Below the pieces are notes generated by a model. That model was not told where the DNA came from and did not search any database. It saw only the letters and a list, made by a program, of their open reading frames with translations. From contig FR889219.1 in assembly GCA_000431815.1 (NCBI GenBank), positions 1-64,000 of the forward strand: a stretch of DNA of 64,000 nucleotides, in the 5' to 3' direction. Position numbers and translations under genes: made by a program. Shown here piece by piece: positions 33,741 to 43,205 of the stretch. Position 1 is the first letter of the stretch. Each line of letters starts with the position of its first letter. Origin of the DNA: Butyrivibrio sp. CAG:318 (GTDB lineage Bacteria > Bacillota > Clostridia > Lachnospirales > Lachnospiraceae).

Positions 33741-34148
33741 ATGAGGAAATTTACAGCTTTCTTAACAACAGCAGTAATTGTGGCATGTAGTTTGATGCCA
33801 TGCATGGGTTCTAATTCAGGGAAATATTCACTTAGGTATGCACAGAATGCACCGGGAGATGTAAATGTGCTGACAGCGGATTTGAATCTTGAATCGTCAG
33901 CTAAGAGCAGTGTGACAATTAAGTCAACTAAATTTACAACATACATAACAGGAGCTTCTGCTGATGCTTATTCAATATTTAATGGGAAAACATCCAAAAC
34001 ACAGGTTATGAACAGGGTTGGAACATACGCCATTGATTATCCTGGGATTTCGCAACCGAAAACAGGTGCCCCAGTTAAGGTACATATAGAACTTTCTGAT
34101 TATGTGCCATCGCGTGGAGTAATAGCACAGGGAACGGTATCGTTGTAA
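33741..34148 (+). CDS. Small secreted protein, first gene of the ABC operon
   Basis: 135 residues with a signal peptide (RKFTAFLTTAVIVACSLMPC, about 2-24); a Cys sits near its end, but the lipobox is not convincing. The mature part of about 110 residues is Ser/Thr-rich, probably all beta, and has no Cys. No family recognised. It starts after AGGAGGATATCTT and is followed 13 bases later by a membrane-anchored protein gene. It could be the cargo or an extracytoplasmic partner of the ABC system, but nothing in the sequence proves that. Confidence 0.65.
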   Translation: MRKFTAFLTTAVIVACSLMPCMGSNSGKYSLRYAQNAPGDVNVLTADLNLESSAKSSVTIKSTKFTTYITGASADAYSIFNGKTSKTQVMNRVGTYAIDYPGISQPKTGAPVKVHIELSDYVPSRGVIAQGTVSL

Positions 34149-34161
34149 GGAGTGTGATTTT

Positions 34162-35322
34162 ATGAAAAAAGGTACTTTGGGATATTGCATTATAGCGGGT
34201 GTATTAATTATTGGATGTGCCGTGTTCTTTATAGGCCGGAAAATTAGGAACAGACAAGAGAAAACAGATACAGCAGGAATCGTCGAATCAGAAGACACAC
34301 TGGTAGATATATCAGAAGCGTACGATGTAGACGAATTACTGGCATCGGATTATGACAACATCGAACTTCCATCATCACTTGATGTTGAGAAAGTGGAGGC
34401 TGTCAGCAATGTGATTCTCAAAGTACCTGATTATGAAGAACAGAATAAGAAACTAGATATAAAGTTCTTTCAGGATAATCTTCAGAAAATGGGATACAAA
34501 TATGATGAACAGTATGTTATTGATGACAAAGGTAAGACATACCCATATGGAAGATACTACAATGACGAAAAATTATCTGCCTACATAGCAACAGGTTGCA
34601 CAGGTTTTTTCGTAGTGGATTCAATAAATACATATGATTATGAGACAGTGGAAGAATTTTATGTGGATGCTCCGTATGAGGATGATGAACATGAAATCAT
34701 TGGTGGTTCCATGAAAGTATCTGAAGCGGTTGAAATGTATGAAAAGCTTGAGACGGAATGTATAGCGGAACTGGGATATGACATACCGGTACCGAAGGTA
34801 TTCAGAGTAAGGATTGTTAAAAATGAGAATCAGCAATTGAGATATGAGATGGATACACGGATGAGCTACAATGGAGTTCCTGTGATTGGGGTCGGTGACA
34901 AGTATTCAAGAAGTGGATTCGGATATGAAGTGTTAAAGGGAACTTCGTCAGGAACAGTTTCCGGAAAGAAGATTACAGACGGAATCAAAGTGTCATACTA
35001 TGGATTTCCCACGGAATATGTTTCGGATACACCTATAGATAAAGTTATAAGTGTAAAGAAAGCATGCGATTTGGTTAATGTTAAACTGTCGGCATATAGG
35101 AAAAATAAACTCTTAAATGTGAAAATGGAATATCTGCCGTTTTTTGAAAAAGAAACCGACGAAGAGAATCACAGTGGCATTGAATGGACAGGACTTCAAT
35201 CGGGAAATAAGTTCAGACTAAAGCCATACTGGGTATTCGTTTTTGACAGTACCACTGACAATGAAATAATAGGGCTTGTAGATTGTGTGACGGGAGAGGT
35301 AGGACTTGTATATAATCAGTGA
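34162..35322 (+). CDS. Membrane-anchored extracytoplasmic protein of unknown function
   Basis: 386 residues. One N-terminal membrane helix (about 6-24) is followed by a long soluble part. An acidic linker runs to about residue 80; the last 120 residues (VISVKKACDLVNVKLS ... LKPYWVFVFDSTT ... IIGLVDCVTGEVG) recall the PepSY/YycI-like fold used in envelope signalling, though I cannot assign a family. It overlaps the next gene by 17 bases. Possibly a sensor or accessory subunit of the ABC transporter encoded downstream. Confidence 0.65.
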   Translation: MKKGTLGYCIIAGVLIIGCAVFFIGRKIRNRQEKTDTAGIVESEDTLVDISEAYDVDELLASDYDNIELPSSLDVEKVEAVSNVILKVPDYEEQNKKLDIKFFQDNLQKMGYKYDEQYVIDDKGKTYPYGRYYNDEKLSAYIATGCTGFFVVDSINTYDYETVEEFYVDAPYEDDEHEIIGGSMKVSEAVEMYEKLETECIAELGYDIPVPKVFRVRIVKNENQQLRYEMDTRMSYNGVPVIGVGDKYSRSGFGYEVLKGTSSGTVSGKKITDGIKVSYYGFPTEYVSDTPIDKVISVKKACDLVNVKLSAYRKNKLLNVKMEYLPFFEKETDEENHSGIEWTGLQSGNKFRLKPYWVFVFDSTTDNEIIGLVDCVTGEVGLVYNQ

Positions 35323-36127
35323 TTTTTTAAAAATTTTATTATCAAGAATTAAACAGATTATAAGTGGAACGGTGTTCTGGGCCTGCACAGGATGCGTACT
35401 GTTGTTGTGTTTTACCGCAACCGGGTATATGGATGGAAATACCAGTTATAGTGTTATTGAAACCATAATAAGAATACCGGTTTCACAGTATGCTGACATT
35501 CCGTCATTGTCGTGGAATTCGATTTTTACGGTGGGACTTTATGGATATGTGACGCTTTTTCTCCCTGCGGTTGCATCACTGCCGTATGTAATGACCGTTG
35601 TAATGGACAGGCGGAGCCATATGCTCAGAATGAGACTGATGCGTAATCAGTATGGACCGTACATAGCGGCCGAAAGTGCGGCTGCGCTGGTATCGTCGGG
35701 AATTCTGGTCACTATAGGATATGTGGCTTATGGAATAATAACATTTATGATATTTCCGCACGGAGCGGGTACGTTTACGTTTGCGGATATAGCTAAGGTT
35801 ATCGGGGGCACGTTCTGGTATGGGATGGATGTGAGTGCGATGGCGTTGGTACTCAGTGCATTTGTTACCAATGAATATGTAATAGTTACGGTGCCATTTA
35901 TGATTATTTATATAATTGGCGTTATTTCCAATAAAGTATTTTCTTCAACAAATATTCCGGAACAGGTAAGCCGCATTGTTATGGCTGTTTCTCCGGAAAT
36001 GCTGGCAGTCATAGGCAGGGCTGCTGATAATGCGAAATATATTATCATAGTGCATGTTATATATATGGTAATATGCATTGCGCTATATTACATAATTAGA
36101 AAAAGGAGGATGGATTATGGAAACTAG
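35306..36127 (+). CDS. ABC-2-like membrane permease, first subunit
   Basis: 273 residues with about six hydrophobic segments and a short loop of basic residues (DRRSHMLRMRLMRNQYG, about 97-113), as in ABC-2 permeases. The start is a TTG preceded by GGAGAGGTAGGAC; no ATG exists before residue 42, so TTG is likely. The gene overlaps both neighbours and is translationally coupled. No specific family assigned. Confidence 0.65.
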   Translation: MYIISDFLKILLSRIKQIISGTVFWACTGCVLLLCFTATGYMDGNTSYSVIETIIRIPVSQYADIPSLSWNSIFTVGLYGYVTLFLPAVASLPYVMTVVMDRRSHMLRMRLMRNQYGPYIAAESAAALVSSGILVTIGYVAYGIITFMIFPHGAGTFTFADIAKVIGGTFWYGMDVSAMALVLSAFVTNEYVIVTVPFMIIYIIGVISNKVFSSTNIPEQVSRIVMAVSPEMLAVIGRAADNAKYIIIVHVIYMVICIALYYIIRKRRMDYGN

Positions 36128-36986
36128 TACTTTTTCCTTCAAAAAAAGTTTTAAATTCGCCTCCTCGGAATATGTTCACTGGATTACTAATCCTAAATTG
36201 ATCATATTGTCGATGCTGATTGTTTTTATATATGAGTTCGATATAAGGCCGTTAGTTGATGCGGCAGCGCTTATGAATGTCAAACTGTCAATATTGGAAC
36301 CGTTTGTGACAATCGGAAGCAGCGGAGTGATAATGATGATACTTCCGATAATGTACCTTGTGATAATGGCTGGATATCCGCGCTCGCAGGCAGGTGACTG
36401 GTTCTATGTAATCAGGCTCGGCAGGATCAACTGGGGTGTCGGACAGATATTGTTCGGAGTAATGACAATCATTACATATGTCACGTTTATCGCTTTATGT
36501 ACGATGGTTCCGGTTTTGTGGCGGGCGGATTACAGTGTGCAGTGGAGCGATGTGGCTAAGAAATATACACTGATGTTTCCTGATAAAATAGGGGATTTTA
36601 CATCGGGACTTCTTCCGAAGAATCTGTACAATCAGATGCCGCTTGGCAAAGCCGTGATACATACATATCTGTTTTTTATGCTGTATCTGCTGTTATTATT
36701 GCTGGTAATGCTGGTGTTCAGCCTGGAGGGACACAGGGCGGCCGGGTTCATAACAGCGTGTGTCATCGTGGCGGCGGGAACAGCGTTATGTTCAGTCAAG
36801 TCACCGGCAATGTGGGTGTTTCCGATGGCACAGTCGGTTGTGTGGCTTCATTTTACAGAATTTTTCCGTAAGAGGATTGTGGAACTGTACGAATCATATA
36901 TGTATTTCGGTGTGATCAACGCGGTACTTATCACATTGATATTACAGAGAATGTCAAAACACAGATATCTTGATGTTGAAGTGTAA
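36117..36986 (+). CDS. ABC-2-like membrane permease, second subunit
   Basis: 289 residues with about six membrane segments and two soluble stretches (about 100-120 and 150-190). It overlaps the preceding permease gene by 11 bases and is followed 14 bases later by the ABC ATPase gene. Two unequal permeases plus one ATPase is the layout of bacteriocin immunity or lipid/peptide exporters. The text is not similar enough to a named family to go further. Confidence 0.65.
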   Translation: METSTFSFKKSFKFASSEYVHWITNPKLIILSMLIVFIYEFDIRPLVDAAALMNVKLSILEPFVTIGSSGVIMMILPIMYLVIMAGYPRSQAGDWFYVIRLGRINWGVGQILFGVMTIITYVTFIALCTMVPVLWRADYSVQWSDVAKKYTLMFPDKIGDFTSGLLPKNLYNQMPLGKAVIHTYLFFMLYLLLLLLVMLVFSLEGHRAAGFITACVIVAAGTALCSVKSPAMWVFPMAQSVVWLHFTEFFRKRIVELYESYMYFGVINAVLITLILQRMSKHRYLDVEV

Positions 36987-37000
36987 GTGAGGTGAACCGA

Positions 37001-37651
37001 ATGGATAAAGTAATAAATGTTGAGAACGCGTGTCTTACAATTAATAAAAATGTAATATTAGATAACATAGACTTTGAAGCCGGAGAAGGTGAGATAGTCG
37101 GAATAGTCGGACGCAACGGAAGCGGCAAGACAATGCTTATGAAGTGCATATGCGGATTTATTCCGCTTACCTCCGGACGTATAACGGTTGACGGCAAAGA
37201 AATAGGAAAGGATGTTGATTTTCCGGCTTCGACCGGCGTTATCATTGAAACTCCGGGTTTTGTGCCTTATTACACGGGATTTCATAATCTGAAAATATTA
37301 TCTGAAATCGGAACAAGGATTCCGGACGAGCGTATTAAAGAGGCGATGAAATTAGTGGGGCTGGATCCCGGACTTAAGAGGCATGTTGGTAAATACAGCC
37401 TTGGAATGAGACAGCGGCTCGGAATTGCACAGGCGATAATGGAGGACCAGAGAATATTGATACTGGATGAACCGTTTAACGGACTGGACGCCGACGGTGT
37501 CGTAGATATCCGCAGACTGCTCCTTGAATATAAGGAACAGGGCAGGACGGTGTTGATAGCATCACATATTGCACAGGATATTAATATCTTATGTGACAAA
37601 ACAATATTCCTGAATAAGGGAAAGATAAGTGAGCAGGAAGCACTCAGGTAA
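37001..37651 (+). CDS. ABC transporter ATP-binding protein, ABC-2/BcrA type
   Basis: 216 residues. Walker A VGRNGSGKT, signature YSLGMRQRLGIAQAIM (the variant typical of BcrA/NatA-like exporters rather than LSGGQ), Walker B ILILDEPFNGLD, and the H-loop ASH. The ATG at 37001 has GAGG 8 bases ahead; a GTG three codons earlier is less likely. It powers the two permeases just upstream. The transcript ends in a strong terminator. Confidence 0.88.
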   Translation: MDKVINVENACLTINKNVILDNIDFEAGEGEIVGIVGRNGSGKTMLMKCICGFIPLTSGRITVDGKEIGKDVDFPASTGVIIETPGFVPYYTGFHNLKILSEIGTRIPDERIKEAMKLVGLDPGLKRHVGKYSLGMRQRLGIAQAIMEDQRILILDEPFNGLDADGVVDIRRLLLEYKEQGRTVLIASHIAQDINILCDKTIFLNKGKISEQEALR

Positions 37652-37659
37652 TAATATAT

Positions 37660-37711
37660 GGCAGATGCAATGGGAAAATTAATTCTTTTTTGCATTTGCC
37701 CTTTTTTTTTT
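37660..37711 (+). terminator. Rho-independent terminator after the ABC operon
   Basis: GGCAGATGCAA (37660-37670) pairs with TTGCATTTGCC (37690-37700, one G-U), followed by C and ten T. Confidence 0.9.
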
Positions 37712-37765
37712 CACAATTTTGTTTTACAATAAATAATAGTATGTAGAATGCAAAGGAGTGGGCAG

Positions 37766-38854
37766 ATGATTTCTAATCAGATACTTCAAAATACGATTGA
37801 AGGACTCAAGTCAATTACGAGAATAGACCTGTGTATAATGGACACGGACGGTAAGGTGTTAGCCTCAACTTTCTCCGGTGCGGAGGGGCATGAGGAAGCG
37901 GTATGTTCATTTGTAGATTCACCGGCCGACAGTCAGGTTGTATCAGGATACCAGTTTTTCAAGGTTTATGACGACAGCCGCCTTGAATATGTGCTTATAG
38001 TTAACGGCGGAAGCGAAGATGTTTATATGATTGGCAAGATTGCAGCTTTTCAGATACAGAATCTTCTTGTGGCATATAAGGAGCGCTTTGATAAGGATAA
38101 TTTTATCAAGAACCTGCTGCTTGATAATCTTCTGCTCGTTGATATATATAACCGTGCGAAGAAGCTGCATATTGAGACAGATGTGCGAAGAATTGTATTT
38201 ATCATAGAGACTAAGCATGAGAAGGACAATGGCGCGCTTGAGACAGTGCGTACGCTTTTTGCCACGAAGACGAAGGATTTCATTACGGCTGTTGATGAGA
38301 AGAATATAATCATTGTTAAGGAAGTTAAACCGAATGAGTCATATAAGGAACTGGAACAGACGGCCTATGTAGTACTTGATACTCTCAATACAGAGGCCAT
38401 GAGTAAAGTTCATATTGCGTACGGTACCATAGTTAATTCAATTAAGGAAGTGTCGCGTTCATACAAAGAAGCGAAGATGGCACTTGATGTAGGCAAGATT
38501 TTTTACAGTGACCGTAATGTCGTAGCATACAGTAATCTGGGTATAGGAAGACTTATTTACCAGCTTCCGATACCGTTATGCAAGATGTTCATCAAGGAAA
38601 TTTTCGGTGGCAAATCGCCGGATGATTTTGATGAAGAGACTCTTTCCACCATTAATAAGTTCTTTGAGAACAGCCTTAATGTGTCGGAAACATCACGCCA
38701 GCTTTTTATCCACAGGAATACGCTTGTGTACAGGCTGGATAAGATACAGAAGAGTACAGGACTTGACCTCAGGATTTTTGAAGATGCGATTACTTTTAAG
38801 ATAGCGCTTATGGTGGTCAAGTATATGAAATATATGGAAACGATTGATTATTGA
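37766..38854 (+). CDS. CdaR/PucR-type transcriptional regulator
   Basis: 362 residues. An N-terminal ligand-sensing region (about 1-120; LCIMDTDGKVLASTFSGA) suggests a CdaR-like sugar-diacid or PAS/GAF-like fold. A middle GGDEF-like module (YGTIVNSIKEVSRSYKEAKMALDVG) is typical of CdaR, and the C-terminal PucR helix-turn-helix reads NVSETSRQLFIHRNTLVYRLDKI (about 315-340). The effector is not predictable. The ATG at 37766 is chosen because AAAGGAG lies 7 bases ahead. Its position before ftsEX is probably coincidental, since a promoter separates them. Confidence 0.82.
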   Translation: MISNQILQNTIEGLKSITRIDLCIMDTDGKVLASTFSGAEGHEEAVCSFVDSPADSQVVSGYQFFKVYDDSRLEYVLIVNGGSEDVYMIGKIAAFQIQNLLVAYKERFDKDNFIKNLLLDNLLLVDIYNRAKKLHIETDVRRIVFIIETKHEKDNGALETVRTLFATKTKDFITAVDEKNIIIVKEVKPNESYKELEQTAYVVLDTLNTEAMSKVHIAYGTIVNSIKEVSRSYKEAKMALDVGKIFYSDRNVVAYSNLGIGRLIYQLPIPLCKMFIKEIFGGKSPDDFDEETLSTINKFFENSLNVSETSRQLFIHRNTLVYRLDKIQKSTGLDLRIFEDAITFKIALMVVKYMKYMETIDY

Positions 38855-38873
38855 TATTGCAGGCCGGTATAAT
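38844..38873 (+). promoter_or_regulatory. Promoter of the ftsEX operon
   Basis: TTGATT (38844-38849), 18 bp, TATAAT (38868-38873), overlapping the end of the regulator gene. Confidence 0.6.
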
Positions 38874-38917
38874 TGTATCTGACCGCGGCGTATCAATATA
38901 CCAAAGGACAGTATAAG

Positions 38918-39604
38918 ATGATAGATTTAGAGAACGTAAGTAAAACATATTCAACAGGTGTTCCGGCACTTGAAAATATTAACCTGCACATTGACAAGGG
39001 CGAATTTGTATTTATTACCGGTGTCAGTGGTTCGGGTAAGTCAACGCTGATTAAGCTTCTCCTTAAGGAACTTAATCCGACGTCGGGAAGAATTGTTATT
39101 AACGGCAGGAATCTTTCCGGAATCAAGCCGAATAAGCTCCCATATCTAAGAAGGGATATCGGAGTTGTTTTTCAGGACTTCAGACTTTTTGAAGACCGTA
39201 ATGTGTACGAGAATGTTGCATTTGCACAGAAAGCGATAGAGGCACCGGGAAAGAGAATCCGTGCCAAGGTGCTTGCCATGCTTTCCATGGTAGGCCTTCT
39301 TGAAAAATATAAGACTAACCCTAAGCAGCTTTCCGGTGGAGAACAGCAGAGGGTTGCCATAGCCAGGGCGCTTATCAATAAGCCGGCTATCCTGCTTGCA
39401 GACGAGCCTACGGGTAATCTTGACGAGGCGAACTCATGGGAGATCATGAAGCTTCTGGAGAATGCCAATGAGCAGGGCACAACGGTCGTTGTGGTTACGC
39501 ATAACCTTGAGATTGTAAGGGCGATGCGCAAGAGAACAATAACTATTGAAAATGGACATATTGTTCATGATATAGAGGAAGGCGGTAATTTCTATGAAAT
39601 TTAA
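38918..39604 (+). CDS. ftsE: Cell-division ABC ATPase FtsE
   Basis: 228 residues: Walker A GVSGSGKST, Q-loop VFQDFRLF, signature LSGGEQQRVAIARAL, Walker B LLADEPTGNLD, as in FtsE. With FtsX it forms a membrane complex that does not transport but uses ATP to activate peptidoglycan hydrolases at the septum or side wall. The ATG at 38918 follows AAAGGA; an in-frame TTG earlier is not needed. Overlaps ftsX by 11 bases. Confidence 0.95.
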   Translation: MIDLENVSKTYSTGVPALENINLHIDKGEFVFITGVSGSGKSTLIKLLLKELNPTSGRIVINGRNLSGIKPNKLPYLRRDIGVVFQDFRLFEDRNVYENVAFAQKAIEAPGKRIRAKVLAMLSMVGLLEKYKTNPKQLSGGEQQRVAIARALINKPAILLADEPTGNLDEANSWEIMKLLENANEQGTTVVVVTHNLEIVRAMRKRTITIENGHIVHDIEEGGNFYEI

Positions 39605-40508
39605 ATCACTGGGATACTGCTTTGTTCAGGGACTTAAGAACATCGGACGTAACAGAATTTTTTCGCTTGCATCGGTTGTGACCATGTCGCTTTGTATTTT
39701 TATTCTCGGACTTTTTTACTCGATAACCAGAAATGTATCATATATGGTAGATCAGATGTCAGAGTCTCTCTGCGTCAAAGTCTTTTTTGATAAGGGAATT
39801 TCCGATGAGAGAATACAGTCCATAGGCAATTCGATCAATAAATACGATGGCGTGACGATGGTTCATTTTACTTCCGCCGATGAGGCGTGGGAGAAGTACA
39901 AGGAAGAATATTTCGGCGAGACGTATATGGATCTGGCCGATGGATATGCCGGAGATAATCCGCTTAAAGATTCCGCATCATATGAGGTTTACTTCAGTGA
40001 TGCCGGCATGCAGGAAGATCTGGTTAATTACATTAAGGGAGTGGATGGCGTAAAGCGTGTTAACAGCTCGGATGTTACAGCTGACAGCCTTTCGGAGATA
40101 AGCAGTCTTGTAAGCATTGTGTCTCTGGTTGTGCTTGTGATGCTTACCGCCATAGCGCTTTTCCTTATCAGTAACACTATTTCGATAGGAATCACAGTCA
40201 GGGACGAGGAGATCAAGATAATGCGCCTGCTCGGTGCACATAATGCATTTATCAGGGCACCGTTTGTCGTTGAAGGCATTATCATCGGTATTGCCGGAGC
40301 GCTTATTCCGATAGGAATATTGTATGCAGTGTATGGCAATATCGTTAAATACATTCTTACCAAGTTTTCGTTCCTCTCGAATATACTCTCATTTATGCCT
40401 GTTTCACAGCTGTTTAAGGTATTTGTGCCTATGGCTGTGGCACTCAGTGTGGGACTCGGACTTCTCGGAAGTTTCCTGTCACTTAACAGACATCTGAAAG
40501 AGAAATAA
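39594..40508 (+). CDS. ftsX: Cell-division membrane protein FtsX
   Basis: 304 residues. A short cytoplasmic start (GLKNIGRNRIFSLAS) precedes membrane helix 1; the large extracellular loop (about 50-170) is where hydrolase activators bind. Three more helices follow (about 175-300), in the usual FtsX order. Partner of FtsE upstream and probably of the PcsB-like hydrolase encoded 42 bases downstream. Confidence 0.95.
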   Translation: MKFKSLGYCFVQGLKNIGRNRIFSLASVVTMSLCIFILGLFYSITRNVSYMVDQMSESLCVKVFFDKGISDERIQSIGNSINKYDGVTMVHFTSADEAWEKYKEEYFGETYMDLADGYAGDNPLKDSASYEVYFSDAGMQEDLVNYIKGVDGVKRVNSSDVTADSLSEISSLVSIVSLVVLVMLTAIALFLISNTISIGITVRDEEIKIMRLLGAHNAFIRAPFVVEGIIIGIAGALIPIGILYAVYGNIVKYILTKFSFLSNILSFMPVSQLFKVFVPMAVALSVGLGLLGSFLSLNRHLKEK

Positions 40509-40550
40509 GTAACTTTAAGAACAGCATCCATCACGAAAGGGTGGTATCTA

Positions 40551-41888
40551 ATGAAAAAAATACTTAAACTGGCAGCTGTCGGTGTTTCGGCATTTATGTT
40601 ATGTTCATATATCGGACAGAATAATTATGTGCAGCCGTCTGCGGTTGAACAGACTGATATCGATGATGCCGAGAAAGAACAGCAGCAGGTCCAGAACAAG
40701 ATTGATAATTTGCAGAAAGAACTTGACAGTCTGGCATCAGACATAACGGATACCGAGAATTATATTTCGCAGCTTGATACAAAGCTTGCAGGTTATACAT
40801 CACAGCTTGTGGAATGCCAGGGCAAAATAGACGCCAAGCAGACTGAAATAGACGCCAAGAAACAGCAGATTGCAGACAAACAGGCAGAGATAGACAGCGC
40901 ACAGGCAGAGCTTGATGCAGCCAAAGAAACTGAAAAAGAGCAGTATGAAGCCATGAAACTCAGAATACAATATATGTATGAGTGCGGTGACAGTACTTTT
41001 CTTGATATGATTTTTTCAGCCGAGGATTTATCCGATATGCTCGGAAAGGCAGAGTATGTCAACAGCATTGTGGAATATGACAGAAATCAGCTTAAGAAGC
41101 TTGCGGATACACAGAATACAATAAGCGGTCTTATAAGCACGATGGAAACAGACAAGGCGGCGCTTGAGACTGAGAAGACAACACTCCAGAATGAACAGAA
41201 TGAGCTTCTGACATTGCAGACGGATTTGCAGAACCAGCAGAAGTACATTGATGTGATCCTTGATGAGAAAGAGTCTAAGCTTACAGTACTTGAGGGCCAG
41301 CAGCAGAATGCCGCAACAGCAAAGGCAGCTGCCGAGAAAGAACTTGAGGAACAGAAACAGATTGTTGCGAACATAAAGGCGGAATGGCAGAGACAGCAGG
41401 AAGAGGCTAAGAATAATGGCACAGATGCAAGCCAGGAAGCGCAGAAGACGCTTGAACAGATTGGCCTTGCCGGCGGTTTCACATGGCCGATTCCGGGATA
41501 TAATATGATTACATCGGAATGGGGAACAAGATACCATCCGATACTTCATTTTACTACGCTTCATGACGGAATGGATATCTCCGGTGGAGGAATATACGGA
41601 AAGCCGATAGTGGCAGCATACTCCGGAACGGTCAGCATTGCGGATAATTCCAATGCGACATCAGGATACGGATATTATGTTAAGATTGACCATGGTGTAG
41701 GTGTATCCACGTTGTATGCGCATTGTTCGCTCCTTGCGGTTTCTGTTGGTCAGCAGGTACAGGCAGGACAGGTGATCGGATACATAGGAAGCACAGGTAA
41801 CTCGACGGGTGCACATCTGCATTTCTCGGTATTTGTCCAGGGTGAATCCAAGAACCCGAGGGATTATATTACAATTCCTTCGTATTAA
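40551..41888 (+). CDS. PcsB/EnvC-like coiled-coil protein with M23 peptidase domain
   Basis: 445 residues. Signal peptide 1-25, then a long coiled coil (about 35-270, very rich in Gln/Glu/Lys/Ala), then an M23 peptidase (LytM) domain about 305-445 with YHPILHFTTLHDGMDISGG and GAHLHFSV giving the zinc ligands His and Asp, His-x-His. The domain looks catalytically intact, unlike EnvC. FtsX binds such coiled-coil proteins from outside, so it is the likely FtsEX-controlled hydrolase that splits septal peptidoglycan. It follows ftsX by 42 bases. Confidence 0.92.
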   Translation: MKKILKLAAVGVSAFMLCSYIGQNNYVQPSAVEQTDIDDAEKEQQQVQNKIDNLQKELDSLASDITDTENYISQLDTKLAGYTSQLVECQGKIDAKQTEIDAKKQQIADKQAEIDSAQAELDAAKETEKEQYEAMKLRIQYMYECGDSTFLDMIFSAEDLSDMLGKAEYVNSIVEYDRNQLKKLADTQNTISGLISTMETDKAALETEKTTLQNEQNELLTLQTDLQNQQKYIDVILDEKESKLTVLEGQQQNAATAKAAAEKELEEQKQIVANIKAEWQRQQEEAKNNGTDASQEAQKTLEQIGLAGGFTWPIPGYNMITSEWGTRYHPILHFTTLHDGMDISGGGIYGKPIVAAYSGTVSIADNSNATSGYGYYVKIDHGVGVSTLYAHCSLLAVSVGQQVQAGQVIGYIGSTGNSTGAHLHFSVFVQGESKNPRDYITIPSY

Positions 41889-41908
41889 TTTTTGACAGGT
41901 AACAGGTA

Positions 41909-43126
41909 ATGGGTGACGAAGAAGTTAAGAAATTATATAAAAAGGGAATAAGAATCGGAGCAGCAATCGGTGCATTATCGGTATTGCTGGTGTGCGCAAT
42001 TGCGGTCGGAATTATTTTTTCCCTGAATTATGAACGCAAAGTCAAGGCGGACAGAACGACACTGGCGCTAGGCGACAATGTGACATCAAAGATTAACGAA
42101 CTTACGGGAATTGTCGATTCGCTTTTTCTGTACGATTATGATAAAGATGAGATGGCTGACAATATCTACAAGGCGGTCATGAGCAGTCTTGACGATCCGT
42201 ACAGTAAATATTATACAGCTGAGGAATATAAGGAATTGTCCGCGAGTACGGAAGGCGTTTATTATGGTATAGGTGCGACGGTCACATTGAATGATGACGG
42301 ATATGTACGTATTGTACAGACGCAGGAGGGCTCGCCGGCAGAGGAAGCCGGGATTCTTGCGGAGGATGTCATTACGGAAGTGGCCGGAGAGAATGTCAAG
42401 GGCATGAAGCTTGACGATATAGTAAGCCGGATGAAGGGCGAGGAAGGCACAAGTGTTACACTTACTATTGTCCGTGGAGACGAAACTCTTAAGATAGATG
42501 TGACAAGACGTAAAATAGATTCTGTGCTTGTGACCGGAAAAATGCTTGATAATAATATAGGATACATTGCAATGAGCCAGTTTGAAGGTGTTACGCTCGA
42601 ACAGTTCAATAATGCTTTTGATGATCTGAAGGAACAGGGCATGCAGGGACTTATCATTGATGTCAGGGGCAATCCGGGCGGAAGACTTGATACGGTTACG
42701 GATATTCTTGACAGACTTCTTCCTGAAGGACTTATCGTATATATGCAGGATAAGAATGGCAAGCGCGAAGAAATCCGTTCCGATGCGGAATGCGATCTTG
42801 ATGTTCCGTGTGCGGTGCTTGTCAACGGAAACAGCGCAAGTGCATCGGAAGTATTTTCCGGAGCTTTGCAGGATTACGGACTTGCCGGAATAATCGGTAC
42901 GCAGACTTTCGGAAAAGGAATAGTCCAGTCCATATATAAGCTCGATGACGGTTCGGCTGTTAAGCTGACCACACAGGATTATTACACTCCGAACGGCAAC
43001 AATATTCACGGAATAGGCATCACACCTGATGAGGTTGTTGAACTTGACGAGGATGCTTATAAGAAGGATGGAACAGACACGCAGCTTGATGCGGCAGTCA
43101 GGTATATTATGGACAAATTACAATAA
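41909..43126 (+). CDS. ctpA: Carboxyl-terminal processing protease (S41, CtpA-like)
   Basis: 405 residues. An N-terminal membrane helix (about 12-34) is followed by a PDZ domain (about 105-190: GYVRIVQTQEGSPAEEAG) and an S41 peptidase domain with the Ser in NGNSASASEVF and the general-base Lys in TFGKGIVQ. It cleaves exported proteins at the C-terminus outside the membrane. Following the FtsEX-hydrolase genes it may process or degrade a division hydrolase, but this is inference. Confidence 0.92.
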   Translation: MGDEEVKKLYKKGIRIGAAIGALSVLLVCAIAVGIIFSLNYERKVKADRTTLALGDNVTSKINELTGIVDSLFLYDYDKDEMADNIYKAVMSSLDDPYSKYYTAEEYKELSASTEGVYYGIGATVTLNDDGYVRIVQTQEGSPAEEAGILAEDVITEVAGENVKGMKLDDIVSRMKGEEGTSVTLTIVRGDETLKIDVTRRKIDSVLVTGKMLDNNIGYIAMSQFEGVTLEQFNNAFDDLKEQGMQGLIIDVRGNPGGRLDTVTDILDRLLPEGLIVYMQDKNGKREEIRSDAECDLDVPCAVLVNGNSASASEVFSGALQDYGLAGIIGTQTFGKGIVQSIYKLDDGSAVKLTTQDYYTPNGNNIHGIGITPDEVVELDEDAYKKDGTDTQLDAAVRYIMDKLQ

Positions 43127-43136
43127 TAAATAATAG

Positions 43137-43168
43137 AGGTGCCGGACGTTGGTCCGGCATCTTTTTTT
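43137..43168 (+). terminator. Rho-independent terminator after ctpA
   Basis: AGGTGCCGGAC (43137-43147), loop GTTG, GTCCGGCATCT (43152-43162), then seven T counting the last stem base. Confidence 0.92.
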
Positions 43169-43184
43169 GAATCTGTTAAATACA

Positions 43185-43196
43185 GAACAAATGTTT
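43185..43196. promoter_or_regulatory. LexA (SOS) box ahead of uvrBA
   Basis: GAACAAATGTTT fits the Gram-positive LexA pattern GAAC-N4-GTTC with one mismatch. It lies 10 bases upstream of the -35 box of uvrB. Confidence 0.65.
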
Positions 43197-43205
43197 GCAA
43201 AAGTA

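Noticed and set aside
42086..43009. A 307-codon open frame on the minus strand within ctpA
   Set aside because: Shadow of a well-recognised S41 protease gene; no motif of its own.
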